Part shown: piece after piece, positions 45,302 to 52,992 of the stretch
Layout of the letters: every line of letters starts with the position of its first letter
Numbering within the stretch: position 1 is the first letter of the stretch
DNA from: Aureispira sp963837355
GTDB lineage: Bacteria > Bacteroidota > Bacteroidia > Chitinophagales > Saprospiraceae
Direction: 5' to 3'
DNA: 64,000 nucleotides
NCBI GenBank assembly: GCA_963837355.1
Contig: CAWIMY010000007.1
Location: 248,001 to 312,000, forward strand
Notes under the pieces: generated by a model
Database searches by the model: none
What the model was told of the DNA's origin: nothing
Seen by the model: the letters and a program-made list of their open reading frames with translations, nothing else
Translations under genes and position numbers: made by a program

Positions 45302-46213
45302 TTATTTGTTCGGATTTTTTTCAAAATTATATGTCCCTAATTCTGTTGAGTAAGTATTAGGAGCTTGGGCAAACAAAGCTTTTAAAGAAGGAAATGCTTC
45401 GGCTTGTTGCTGCATACTTCGCCACACGGTTTTGTAAGGCAGTGTTAGAAATTGCTGCTGCAAAAAGTAATGGGCGGCCTCTTGCTGCTTAAGCAGAGAT
45501 TGAGTATAAAAACTGGCTGGTTTATTGGGCAAGAGTTCCCGCAAATAAGCACCCGTGGTATCGCTTTGTACCGCCGCCGCCGTGCTTAATAAATGGCTAT
45601 AGGCGCTAAATGCTTCTTGTCGGCCTTTCAGCAAAGACGGGCGCTCATTGAGTTGTAATAATTCCAAGCTGTATTGCGCGCGAGCTTGCGCTCTTTTTGA
45701 CAACTCTGGGCGTACCGTATAACGGCCTGTTTCTAACTCCAACTCCCAATAATCGAGTGCATTGTCTACGCGTGGATTTAAGAAAACAGCATCGCGATTA
45801 GTGGGAGGAAGGAAACTTCGGTTTTTGACTAAGGGGAGCACTTGGGCGCTGTTGGGCGCGGCAAATAGAGCAAATTTGGCTCCTTTGTATTGAGTATTAC
45901 AGGCTTGGCAGCTCCACAAATAATTGTCCCAAACAAAGGTTAAATTAGGATAAAACCCTCTGGGGTAAAAATGCTCAATGCTGGTACCTACGCTGCCTTC
46001 ACAGTAGTGACAATGCTGGCCTGCGGCTTGCAAAGCTTTTTCGATTCGATTGAACGCAGCTTTTTGGGCGTTGGTTTTCTTTTTAGTTTGCCAAAGGACT
46101 TTGGCTTGTTTTACTTTTTTGTAATAACTGGGGAGCTGGTCTATTTTTTCTTGGGCTTGTCGCAAATGCTGTTGGAGCCCGTTGCGCAAGGGGAGGGGCG
46201 GAAGTTGCTGCAT
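45302..46213 (-). CDS. HNH endonuclease, TIGR02646-like
   Basis: A 303-residue protein with the HNH core C-H-Y-C-E ... IEHFYPRGFYPNLTFVWDNY ... W-S-C-Q-A-C-N. Two CxxC pairs form a zinc knuckle around the His-Glu-His region (about 74-125). This type resembles PtuB of Septu defence and retron-linked nucleases, but there is no PtuA ATPase or retron next to it. The C-terminal half is helical. It lies downstream of the carboxylase gene after a long hairpin. Confidence 0.75.
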   Translation of the reverse strand: MQQLPPLPLRNGLQQHLRQAQEKIDQLPSYYKKVKQAKVLWQTKKKTNAQKAAFNRIEKALQAAGQHCHYCEGSVGTSIEHFYPRGFYPNLTFVWDNYLWSCQACNTQYKGAKFALFAAPNSAQVLPLVKNRSFLPPTNRDAVFLNPRVDNALDYWELELETGRYTVRPELSKRAQARAQYSLELLQLNERPSLLKGRQEAFSAYSHLLSTAAAVQSDTTGAYLRELLPNKPASFYTQSLLKQQEAAHYFLQQQFLTLPYKTVWRSMQQQAEAFPSLKALFAQAPNTYSTELGTYNFEKNPNK

Positions 46214-46242
46214 ATTTATTTTATAAAAAACATAGTACCCTA

Positions 46243-46290
46243 TTGTTTGCTTGTAGGCTGCTTAGACTTCACTAGCCTACAAGCAAACAA
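46243..46290 (-). other. 17-bp intergenic hairpin without T run
   Basis: TTGTTTGCTTGTAGGCT (46243-46259) pairs perfectly with AGCCTACAAGCAAACAA (46274-46290) around a 14-nt loop. It lies between the carboxylase stop and the HNH start. It has no U tract on the minus strand, so it may be an mRNA-stabilising or processing element rather than a terminator. Confidence 0.6.
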
Positions 46291-46302
46291 CGGGATCACC
46301 AT

Positions 46303-47844
46303 TTATAAGGGGATGTTGCCGTGCTTTTTGCGGGGCAATTGATCCACTTTGTTTTCTAACATTTTGAAGGCGCGCAACAATTTTTTGCGGGTGTCTTTGG
46401 GTTGAATTACTTCATCGATAAAGCCGCGAGAGGCTGCTTGGTAAGGATTGGCAAACTTGTCGGCATACTCCGCTTCTTTTTCGGCGAGTTTGGCCGTAGG
46501 GTCAGCGGCATTTTTAATTTCATTTCTGAAAATAATTTCGCTGGCACCACGGGCACCCATAACGGCAATTTCCGCACTTGGCCACGCGTAGTTGAGATCC
46601 GCCCCAATGTGTTTAGAATTCATCACATCATACGCCCCGCCATACGCTTTGCGCGTAATTACAGTAATACGGGGAACCGTCGCTTCGCAGAAGGCATACA
46701 GTAATTTTGCCCCATTGCTAATAATGCCATTCCACTCTTGATCGGTACCTGGCAAGAAACCAGGCACATCTTCTAAGACCAACAACGGGATGTTGAAGCT
46801 GTCGCAAAAACGGACAAAGCGCCCGCCTTTTCTAGAAGAATCTACATCTAAGCAGCCCGCCAAAACCATTGGGTTATTGGCAACAACACCAAGGGCGCGT
46901 CCGCCCATACGGGCAAACCCTACTAAAATATTCTCCGCGTATTCTTTTTGTACTTCGTAAAAGGAATCGGTATCAACAAGGGTGCTAATCACCTCGCGCA
47001 TATCGTAAGGGACGTTGGCACTGTCGGGTAGAATACTATCCAAAGAGGCCCGCTCTTCGTCACCGCTCGTATAGGGCATTCGTGGTGTCTCCTCCTCGCA
47101 GTTTTGCGGAATGTAAGACAACAAGGTTTTTAATTGGTGGATACAATCCATATCGTTAGGCGCGGTAAAGTGCGTAACGCCTGATTTGCTCGCGTGGGTC
47201 ATCGCCCCACCCAATTCTTCGGACGTAACGTCTTCATTGGTCACCGTTTTGACCACGTTCGGGCCGGTGATGAACATGTAAGAGGTATTCTCGACCATAT
47301 AAATAAAGTCGGTAATGGCAGGAGAGTAAACGGCTCCCCCTGCACAGGGGCCCATAATGGCTGAAATTTGTGGAATAACCCCTGACGCGCGCGTATTTCT
47401 ATAAAAAATATCGGCATAACCACCCAATGACTTGACCCCTTCTTGGATGCGAGCGCCCCCCGAATCATTGAGGCCAATCAACGGCGCGCCATTGCGCAAG
47501 GCCATGTCCATCAACTTACAAATCTTTTCGGCGTGGGTTTCTGACAAAGAACCTCCAAAAACTGTAAAGTCTTGTGCAAAGACGTAAATCAAACGGCCAT
47601 TAACGGTACCATAACCTGTTATGACACCATCGCCATAATAGAGCTGTTCTTCCATCCCAAAATCCGTACTGCGATGCGTCACCAACATTCCGATTTCCTC
47701 AAAAGAACCTTCGTCTAATAAAAAATGAATGCGCTCTCTAGCGGTTAATTTTCCTTTTTCGTGTTGCTTGGCAATTCTAGCTTCGCCGCCACCTAGTTTG
47801 GCTTCAGCTGTTTTTTGAGCGAGGAGGTCAAATTTATCTTGCAT
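46303..47844 (-). CDS. acyl-CoA (propionyl-CoA) carboxylase beta subunit
   Basis: A 513-residue carboxyltransferase starting MQDKFDLLAQ at 47844. Motifs: GKLTARERIHFLLDEGSFEE, the acyl-CoA oxyanion regions DSGGARIQEG with IMGPCAGGAVYSPA, and RKAYGGAYDVMNSKH. It transfers CO2 from biotin to acyl-CoA. The biotin carrier and carboxylase subunits are not in this window. The frame extends to 47964 but the family start is 47844. Confidence 0.93.
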   Translation of the reverse strand: MQDKFDLLAQKTAEAKLGGGEARIAKQHEKGKLTARERIHFLLDEGSFEEIGMLVTHRSTDFGMEEQLYYGDGVITGYGTVNGRLIYVFAQDFTVFGGSLSETHAEKICKLMDMALRNGAPLIGLNDSGGARIQEGVKSLGGYADIFYRNTRASGVIPQISAIMGPCAGGAVYSPAITDFIYMVENTSYMFITGPNVVKTVTNEDVTSEELGGAMTHASKSGVTHFTAPNDMDCIHQLKTLLSYIPQNCEEETPRMPYTSGDEERASLDSILPDSANVPYDMREVISTLVDTDSFYEVQKEYAENILVGFARMGGRALGVVANNPMVLAGCLDVDSSRKGGRFVRFCDSFNIPLLVLEDVPGFLPGTDQEWNGIISNGAKLLYAFCEATVPRITVITRKAYGGAYDVMNSKHIGADLNYAWPSAEIAVMGARGASEIIFRNEIKNAADPTAKLAEKEAEYADKFANPYQAASRGFIDEVIQPKDTRKKLLRAFKMLENKVDQLPRKKHGNIPL

Positions 47845-48107
47845 AGTGGTAGAGTGGATGATTGATCGCGTAGGCGGGTGGTTATAGAAATAGCCAAATA
47901 AAAGCGGCGTTGATACTAAACAAAGTTTACCCTTTTGAGGCAAAAAACCAAAGTAACGCCGCACTAAATTGGTATTTTTTTGGTTGAGAAGAAAAGTGCC
48001 TTGACTCCATGACAGAAGTAAGCCGTTTTCTAGCTGTTCTAAGACAACAATTTTCCTTCATTTAGTTCAAGGTAAAGAAACGTTGACATCAAAAAAAAGA
48101 GATCTTC

Positions 48108-48797
48108 ATGAAAAAAAAGAAAATCGTCGTCCTGACAGGAGCAGGCATTAGTGCCGAGAGTGGTATCAAAACGTTTAGAGATGCGGATGGCCTATGGGAA
48201 GGACACGATGTGATGGCAGTAGCTTCTCCGCAAGGTTGGACAAAGGACAAGGAGTTGGTGTTGGAGTTTTATAATCAGCGTCGCGCACAATTGCACAGCG
48301 TAGTACCTAATGCTGCCCACCATGCTTTAGCCGAATTAGAAAAAGGATACGAGGTACACATTATTACTCAAAATGTCGATGATTTGCACGAGCGGGGCGG
48401 TTCTACCAACGTTTTGCACTTGCATGGCGAGCTCAAAAAAGTACGGAGTACGGTAGATTCGCGCTTGGTGTATGAGCGCGACACGCCAATTGGATTAGGC
48501 GACCACTGCGAAAAAGGCAGCCAGTTGCGCCCACATATTGTTTGGTTTGGCGAAGCGGTGCCGTTGATCGAAGCGGCAGGCGAAATGGCGCAAGAAGCAG
48601 ACATCTTTATTATCGTGGGGACATCTATGCAGGTCTATCCTGCGGCGGGATTGGTCGATTTGGCGCGGGCTACTGCTGATAAATATTACATTGATCCACG
48701 TCCTGCGGCAGTCAGAATACCCAATTTGAGGGTCATTGAGGACAATGCTTCTACTGCTGTTCCAAGGCTGGTGCAGGAGTTATTGACTATGGTTTAG
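48108..48797 (+). CDS. cobB: NAD-dependent protein deacylase (Sir2 family)
   Basis: A 229-residue sirtuin: GAGISAESGIKTFRDADGLW, TQNVDDLHERGG, catalytic His in HLHGELKK, HIVWFGEAVP and GTSMQVYPAAGL. The zinc-binding cysteine pairs are absent: only one Cys (DHCEKG) remains between HLHGEL and HIVWFGE. Zn-less forms occur in this phylum as far as I know. It removes acyl groups from lysines with NAD. Confidence 0.92.
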   Translation: MKKKKIVVLTGAGISAESGIKTFRDADGLWEGHDVMAVASPQGWTKDKELVLEFYNQRRAQLHSVVPNAAHHALAELEKGYEVHIITQNVDDLHERGGSTNVLHLHGELKKVRSTVDSRLVYERDTPIGLGDHCEKGSQLRPHIVWFGEAVPLIEAAGEMAQEADIFIIVGTSMQVYPAAGLVDLARATADKYYIDPRPAAVRIPNLRVIEDNASTAVPRLVQELLTMV

Positions 48798-48853
48798 GAC
48801 TGCGTAAATGCTAAGAATTCTTCGGTTGAGGTAAGAACCGCCACTAAAAATAG

Positions 48854-48892
48854 AAAAGGGTAGCACGCAATGGATGCGTGCTACCCTTTTTA
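48854..48892. terminator. bidirectional terminator between cobB and the desaturase
   Basis: AAAAGGGTAGCACGCA (48854-48869) pairs with TGCGTGCTACCCTTTT (48875-48890), with T runs for both convergent genes. Confidence 0.93.
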
Positions 48893-48919
48893 TTTTATAA
48901 AGCCGTGTAGACGGTTGTG

Positions 48920-49861
48920 CTAGTGTGTAGCTGCTGTTACGGGCTCTTCTTGTCTAGTATCTACTTGTGCTTCTCTTGCTTTACGTTCTAAGCGCATAGA
49001 TTTGGTACGCAAACGCTTATTGAAGGGAGAAAAGATGTAGGAGCGGAAGATGTATCCCCAAAAAGAAGGCTCGTTCAGCGAAGGATCAATTTTGTCCGCG
49101 ATTTTGTTGTGGGCTTCTTCTGTTAAACTCCAGTGTAAATTGGCGTTCATGTGGTGTACCGTGTGGAAACCATTGTTGAACAACAACCAGTTCAAAGACA
49201 TAAATCCTGTTCCCACGTAGTTGCGGGAGTGGTTGTATTCCGATTCCTCATCTGCATGTACGTGCTGTACAAAGTTAAAGACAACTACAGAGTACAAAGA
49301 AACGTTGTGAGGAATGATTACCAAGATGATAGCAGCAATTGGGTTCAAGTACAAAAAGGTAGCTCCCCAAGTCAATACTAAAGCAATTTGAGAAATGTAC
49401 AACCAAAATTCGCGGCGATTTTTCTGGAAACGCTCTTTTAAAAAGTCTCTTAATGCGACACTTTGAAAATAGTTACTAACCATAGGGTAAGTCAACAAGA
49501 CCCACAATCTGTTTTTTTCCGTATAACGGTATGTTTTAGTATAATCGGGTTCTTTATTGTTGTGACGGTGGTGGTTGCGGTTGTGTGTTGGAATCCAACC
49601 AAAAACAGGCGTACCATAAAACATGATCACCCAATACTCCATCAAACGGTTGAGGGGTTCAAATTTGAACATCGATTCGTGCATGATGTTATGGGCAACA
49701 ACAGACACAGAAATAGACATGAACAAGAAGGCAACATACAGCCCTGCAAAGGCTAATTTGTTTTCTTCCCAAGCACTCCAATTCGACCACAAGAGTATAA
49801 ATAGACTTGTAGTAATGGTCATCCACAGCAGGGTCTTTAAATCAGCTTTGTACTTTAACAT
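48920..49861 (-). CDS. membrane fatty acid desaturase
   Basis: A 313-residue di-iron enzyme with the three histidine boxes HNIMHES, HNRNHHRHNN and HTVHHMN, and membrane segments at about 10-60 and 145-190. It should introduce a double bond into, or hydroxylate, a membrane fatty acid. Saprospira-type organisms make polyunsaturated fatty acids, but the substrate here is unknown. A minus-strand TATTTTTG box lies at 49999-49992, about 130 bp before the start. Confidence 0.88.
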   Translation of the reverse strand: MLKYKADLKTLLWMTITTSLFILLWSNWSAWEENKLAFAGLYVAFLFMSISVSVVAHNIMHESMFKFEPLNRLMEYWVIMFYGTPVFGWIPTHNRNHHRHNNKEPDYTKTYRYTEKNRLWVLLTYPMVSNYFQSVALRDFLKERFQKNRREFWLYISQIALVLTWGATFLYLNPIAAIILVIIPHNVSLYSVVVFNFVQHVHADEESEYNHSRNYVGTGFMSLNWLLFNNGFHTVHHMNANLHWSLTEEAHNKIADKIDPSLNEPSFWGYIFRSYIFSPFNKRLRTKSMRLERKAREAQVDTRQEEPVTAATH

Positions 49862-50296
49862 TTTCGATAAGTTTTAATGACAAATTGCTTCTATGCTAGC
49901 TTTACCAACGCGCTTTCTAGAGTTAGGTGATCTAGGCAATAGCGTTAGTGTTAAGAGAATAATCGTGCCAAGTAATTTTTATAATGTGGCACAAAAATAG
50001 GAAGTTTGTACAGATTTCTACTATTTATTGTGCAATAAATGCTCCGTGGAACGCCTCTATGACTTGATAATTAAGGCCCTTCAGCCCGTTCCTGAAACTT
50101 GTTTTTTGCCCTTATACTTCCTATAAATAGGCTATAAGGCTTGAACTCAATTGTATAGATGAGCAAAAACAGCACTCCCCCTATTTTAATTGGGCATTAA
50201 AATGAAAAAGACGAAGCTTATCGACTGCTTTTTTATGACAACTTGATGATTATCAAATGGCTGCAAAAATATGAATTCTTTGTCAAAAATAAAAAG
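49862..50296. other. 435-bp AT-rich intergenic region
   Basis: No gene is seen. It contains the candidate -7 box TATTTTTG of the desaturase gene (minus strand, 49999-49992) and another TATTTTTG on the same strand at about 50271-50264. Confidence 0.4.
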
Positions 50297-51049
50297 CTAT
50301 TGAGCGGTGGAGAGCAAATCGAGGCCCGGATCGTCGAGGGTATGATAAGCCACAGGCTGTACGTCTAGATAAAAACCGCTTCGATGTTGGGCACGAATCT
50401 GCTTAAATACATAGCGCGCTGCATCGGGACGAATGGCATTAACATCAAATGTATCTTTATCATACGCTTGCTTAAAAATCATGCGCCCATAGCGGTCGTA
50501 AGCAAGTAATTCAAAAGAGTGTACTTTGGTATGGGAACTATCTACGGTTGGTAGGAAGTTGTATATAGGCCGATATAGCCGCTCTGCCCGTTGTTGGGTA
50601 GCCGTGCTGCCAAAAGGAGGGACAACAACCGTTTTGCCATCTGTTGTAAGGCCTTCAATGTTGGAGTAAGAAACAAACGCTCCTGCATTGCTCGGGCGAC
50701 GCAACACTTCTAAGGCTCGTTCTGTTAAAAAACTACCCTTTATGTCTTTTAGAATAATGGCAGTACCTTGTGGGGGTAAAATAGCAAGGTCGAACTGTGT
50801 AACGACAACTTTGCAAATCGCCGCTGTGTCAGGATGTTGACAACCCAATTTGGCTAAGGTCGAAGAGGGATTGTTGGGACAATCACAAGAAGTGGCCGTG
50901 GCAGGTAAGGACAATGCGTGTTCAAAAGGAACAACTTTTGCTTTTTTACGAATTTTTATAGTACGTTTGATGGGTGGTTCGCTGGTAGTAGTTTGTGCAC
51001 AGAGGCAAGAGCTAAAAAAAAGACCAATAAAAAGAAAAACATACACCAT
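50297..51049 (-). CDS. hypothetical secreted protein (250 aa)
   Basis: A signal sequence (VFLFIGLFFSSCLCAQ) is followed by a basic stretch (KRTIKIRKKAKVVP), a Cys-containing region (SCDCPNNPSSTLAKLGCQHP) and a C-terminal domain with YDRYGRMIFKQAYDKDTFDV. The last motif resembles a gliding-type sorting fragment (R-x-G-x-x-I/V-F), but the full type B tail is not present. No known domain. Confidence 0.6.
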   Translation of the reverse strand: MVYVFLFIGLFFSSCLCAQTTTSEPPIKRTIKIRKKAKVVPFEHALSLPATATSCDCPNNPSSTLAKLGCQHPDTAAICKVVVTQFDLAILPPQGTAIILKDIKGSFLTERALEVLRRPSNAGAFVSYSNIEGLTTDGKTVVVPPFGSTATQQRAERLYRPIYNFLPTVDSSHTKVHSFELLAYDRYGRMIFKQAYDKDTFDVNAIRPDAARYVFKQIRAQHRSGFYLDVQPVAYHTLDDPGLDLLSTAQ

Positions 51050-51378
51050 CGGAAGAAAATTCGTACATCAAAAAATAAGAGCTGTCTAGTTCTTAACGGA
51101 ACTTTAACAATAGGTTACACTTGCTCTACGCCTAGAAAATAGGCTAAACCATCGGCAAAAAATAATAAAGGGCTGACGAACAGAGTTTTAAAGAAAGAAA
51201 ATATTATTTTGTCTCTCTTTTTAAAGTTTTTTTGGCTGTAAATAGCAGAAAAAGCTTTCTATCCCCTGAAAATAAAGAGAGTATGTCCTAGCTTTTATAC
51301 TACTATTTAACTGCTAACCCTAGCCCAAAAGCATCTGTCTTTATAGCAACGTCACATGCTTCTATAAAATTATAAGCT
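51050..51378. other. 329-bp divergent intergenic region
   Basis: It lies between the divergent hypothetical gene and plsC and must hold their promoters. No full TTTG/TAnnTTTG pair could be identified by eye. Confidence 0.35.
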
Positions 51379-52179
51379 ATGCAAACTTTTGATACAGAAT
51401 CCTTACCCGTCCCCCTCAAAGCGGTGGTGTTGTTGTTACAACGCTTTTGGTTTGCCTGGTGTTGTTTGGCAACGTTGGGTATCGGTTTAGTCGCCTTGGT
51501 CTTCTATTTCTTTATTTTTAATTTTCTAAAAGAAAACCAAGCGCGCAAAGCGGCCTATGTGGTCACCAAGTGGTGGGGCAAGAGTTTGCTGGCAAGTATG
51601 TTGGTGCGGGTTAGTTCAGAGGGCAAAGAATCGGTATCCGTTGCCGATGGGCCGTATATTTTGATTAGTAACCACCTCTCCGTCGTAGATATTCCAATCT
51701 GTATGTCGACCGCCCCAGTGCCCTTCTCTTTCTTGGCCAAAAAAGAAGTAGACCGCGTTCCTATTGTAGGGTATTTGGCTAGAAACATGCACGTCTATGT
51801 CGACCGCAAAAGCAAAGAGAGCCGCGCGGCTACCTTCGAAGGAATGCAAGCACATCTGAACGCTGGGCACTCCATCCACATCTACGCCGAAGGCACTCGC
51901 AACAAAACCAACGAATTACTACAGGATTTTTACGATGGCGCTTTTCGCTTAGCCATTGCGGTACAACGCCCTATTGTGACGCTAACTATTTGCGGGTCGG
52001 ATAAAGTTTCTACTCCCAAACAGCCTTTCTTGGGCTGCCCTGCTAGTGTACATTGCATCTGGGAGGAGCCCATTTCTACCAAAGGAATGACGATGGAAGA
52101 TATCCCCCGCCTAAAAGCAATGGTTAGAGATCGGTTATTGCACAATTTGGAGCAATACCACGCGCAATATCGGTTGTAA
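51379..52179 (+). CDS. plsC: 1-acyl-sn-glycerol-3-phosphate acyltransferase
   Basis: A 266-residue enzyme with an N-terminal membrane segment (LVALVFYFFIFNFL), the catalytic H-x4-D motif in SNHLSVVDIPI, and the phosphate-binding EGTRNK motif. It makes phosphatidic acid from lysophosphatidic acid at the inner membrane. The length is normal. Confidence 0.93.
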   Translation: MQTFDTESLPVPLKAVVLLLQRFWFAWCCLATLGIGLVALVFYFFIFNFLKENQARKAAYVVTKWWGKSLLASMLVRVSSEGKESVSVADGPYILISNHLSVVDIPICMSTAPVPFSFLAKKEVDRVPIVGYLARNMHVYVDRKSKESRAATFEGMQAHLNAGHSIHIYAEGTRNKTNELLQDFYDGAFRLAIAVQRPIVTLTICGSDKVSTPKQPFLGCPASVHCIWEEPISTKGMTMEDIPRLKAMVRDRLLHNLEQYHAQYRL

Positions 52180-52228
52180 TGGTTATTATTATTAGGTTCA
52201 AAATCTCGTTTAATGCCTCCAATAGGGA

Positions 52229-52837
52229 TTAAAAGGCCATGTTGAGTAGGAAAAAGACCACCAAGAAAATCCAAAGGCCATCCAAGAAATGCCAATAAAT
52301 GGTCAGTAATTGCAAGTGCATGCGCTTGACAGGATCTGAAAAATACAAGAGAACCGTCATCGGCTCCTCCATTTTTTTGTAAGCATTGTATAAAAAGATA
52401 GATAAAAAAGGAAGGCCGCCGATGATGTGGGCAAAGTGCAAGCCCGATATAGCATACAGATAATTAACACCATTGCCAATATTTTCCCCAATCAAGGAAT
52501 CGCGAAAGCCAAACCAGCCCACCAATTGTGCGCCCATAAAGACAATCGTCAAACCCATTGTAATGGTTAAGGCATTTTGATAGCCTCTAGTATCGTCTTC
52601 TCGATAGGCTTGGTTGGCCTTGTGAATCGACCAACTACTAGCAATTAAAATGAAGGAGTTGAGAATAAAAATGGGCGGCAAATAGACTCCGTCGGCTCCA
52701 CTTTGGTTGCGCGTAAAAACATAACCAATAGAGAAGGCCATGAAAAGCATAGACAGGCTAAGCAATAATAAAAAGAGCCCAATTTTTTCTAAGGGTAACC
52801 CAACAGCAGAGCGTTCTGTATTCGGAGGAGTAGGCAT
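52229..52837 (-). CDS. cytochrome c oxidase subunit III
   Basis: A 202-residue heme-copper oxidase subunit III with five membrane helices; conserved segments are SGLHFAHIIGGL and IYWHFLDGLWIFLVV. It is a structural subunit of the terminal oxidase. Subunits I and II are not adjacent, so this may be a solitary second copy. Confidence 0.9.
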   Translation of the reverse strand: MPTPPNTERSAVGLPLEKIGLFLLLLSLSMLFMAFSIGYVFTRNQSGADGVYLPPIFILNSFILIASSWSIHKANQAYREDDTRGYQNALTITMGLTIVFMGAQLVGWFGFRDSLIGENIGNGVNYLYAISGLHFAHIIGGLPFLSIFLYNAYKKMEEPMTVLLYFSDPVKRMHLQLLTIYWHFLDGLWIFLVVFFLLNMAF

Positions 52838-52992
52838 AGGAATGTTCTATTTCAGCAAATTCTACCTTTATAAAAAGTATAAAAGGAAAAAAATAAACAA
52901 TATCTGCCGCTCATCAACCACAGCAGGGCTGGTCAAATCGACCAAGTGTTGTTAAAACAGCCCTGTTAATTTATGGTTCAAGGGATGGCAGA

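Noticed and set aside
45302..46213. Complete Septu defence system
   Set aside because: Only the HNH nuclease is present; no PtuA-type ATPase is adjacent.
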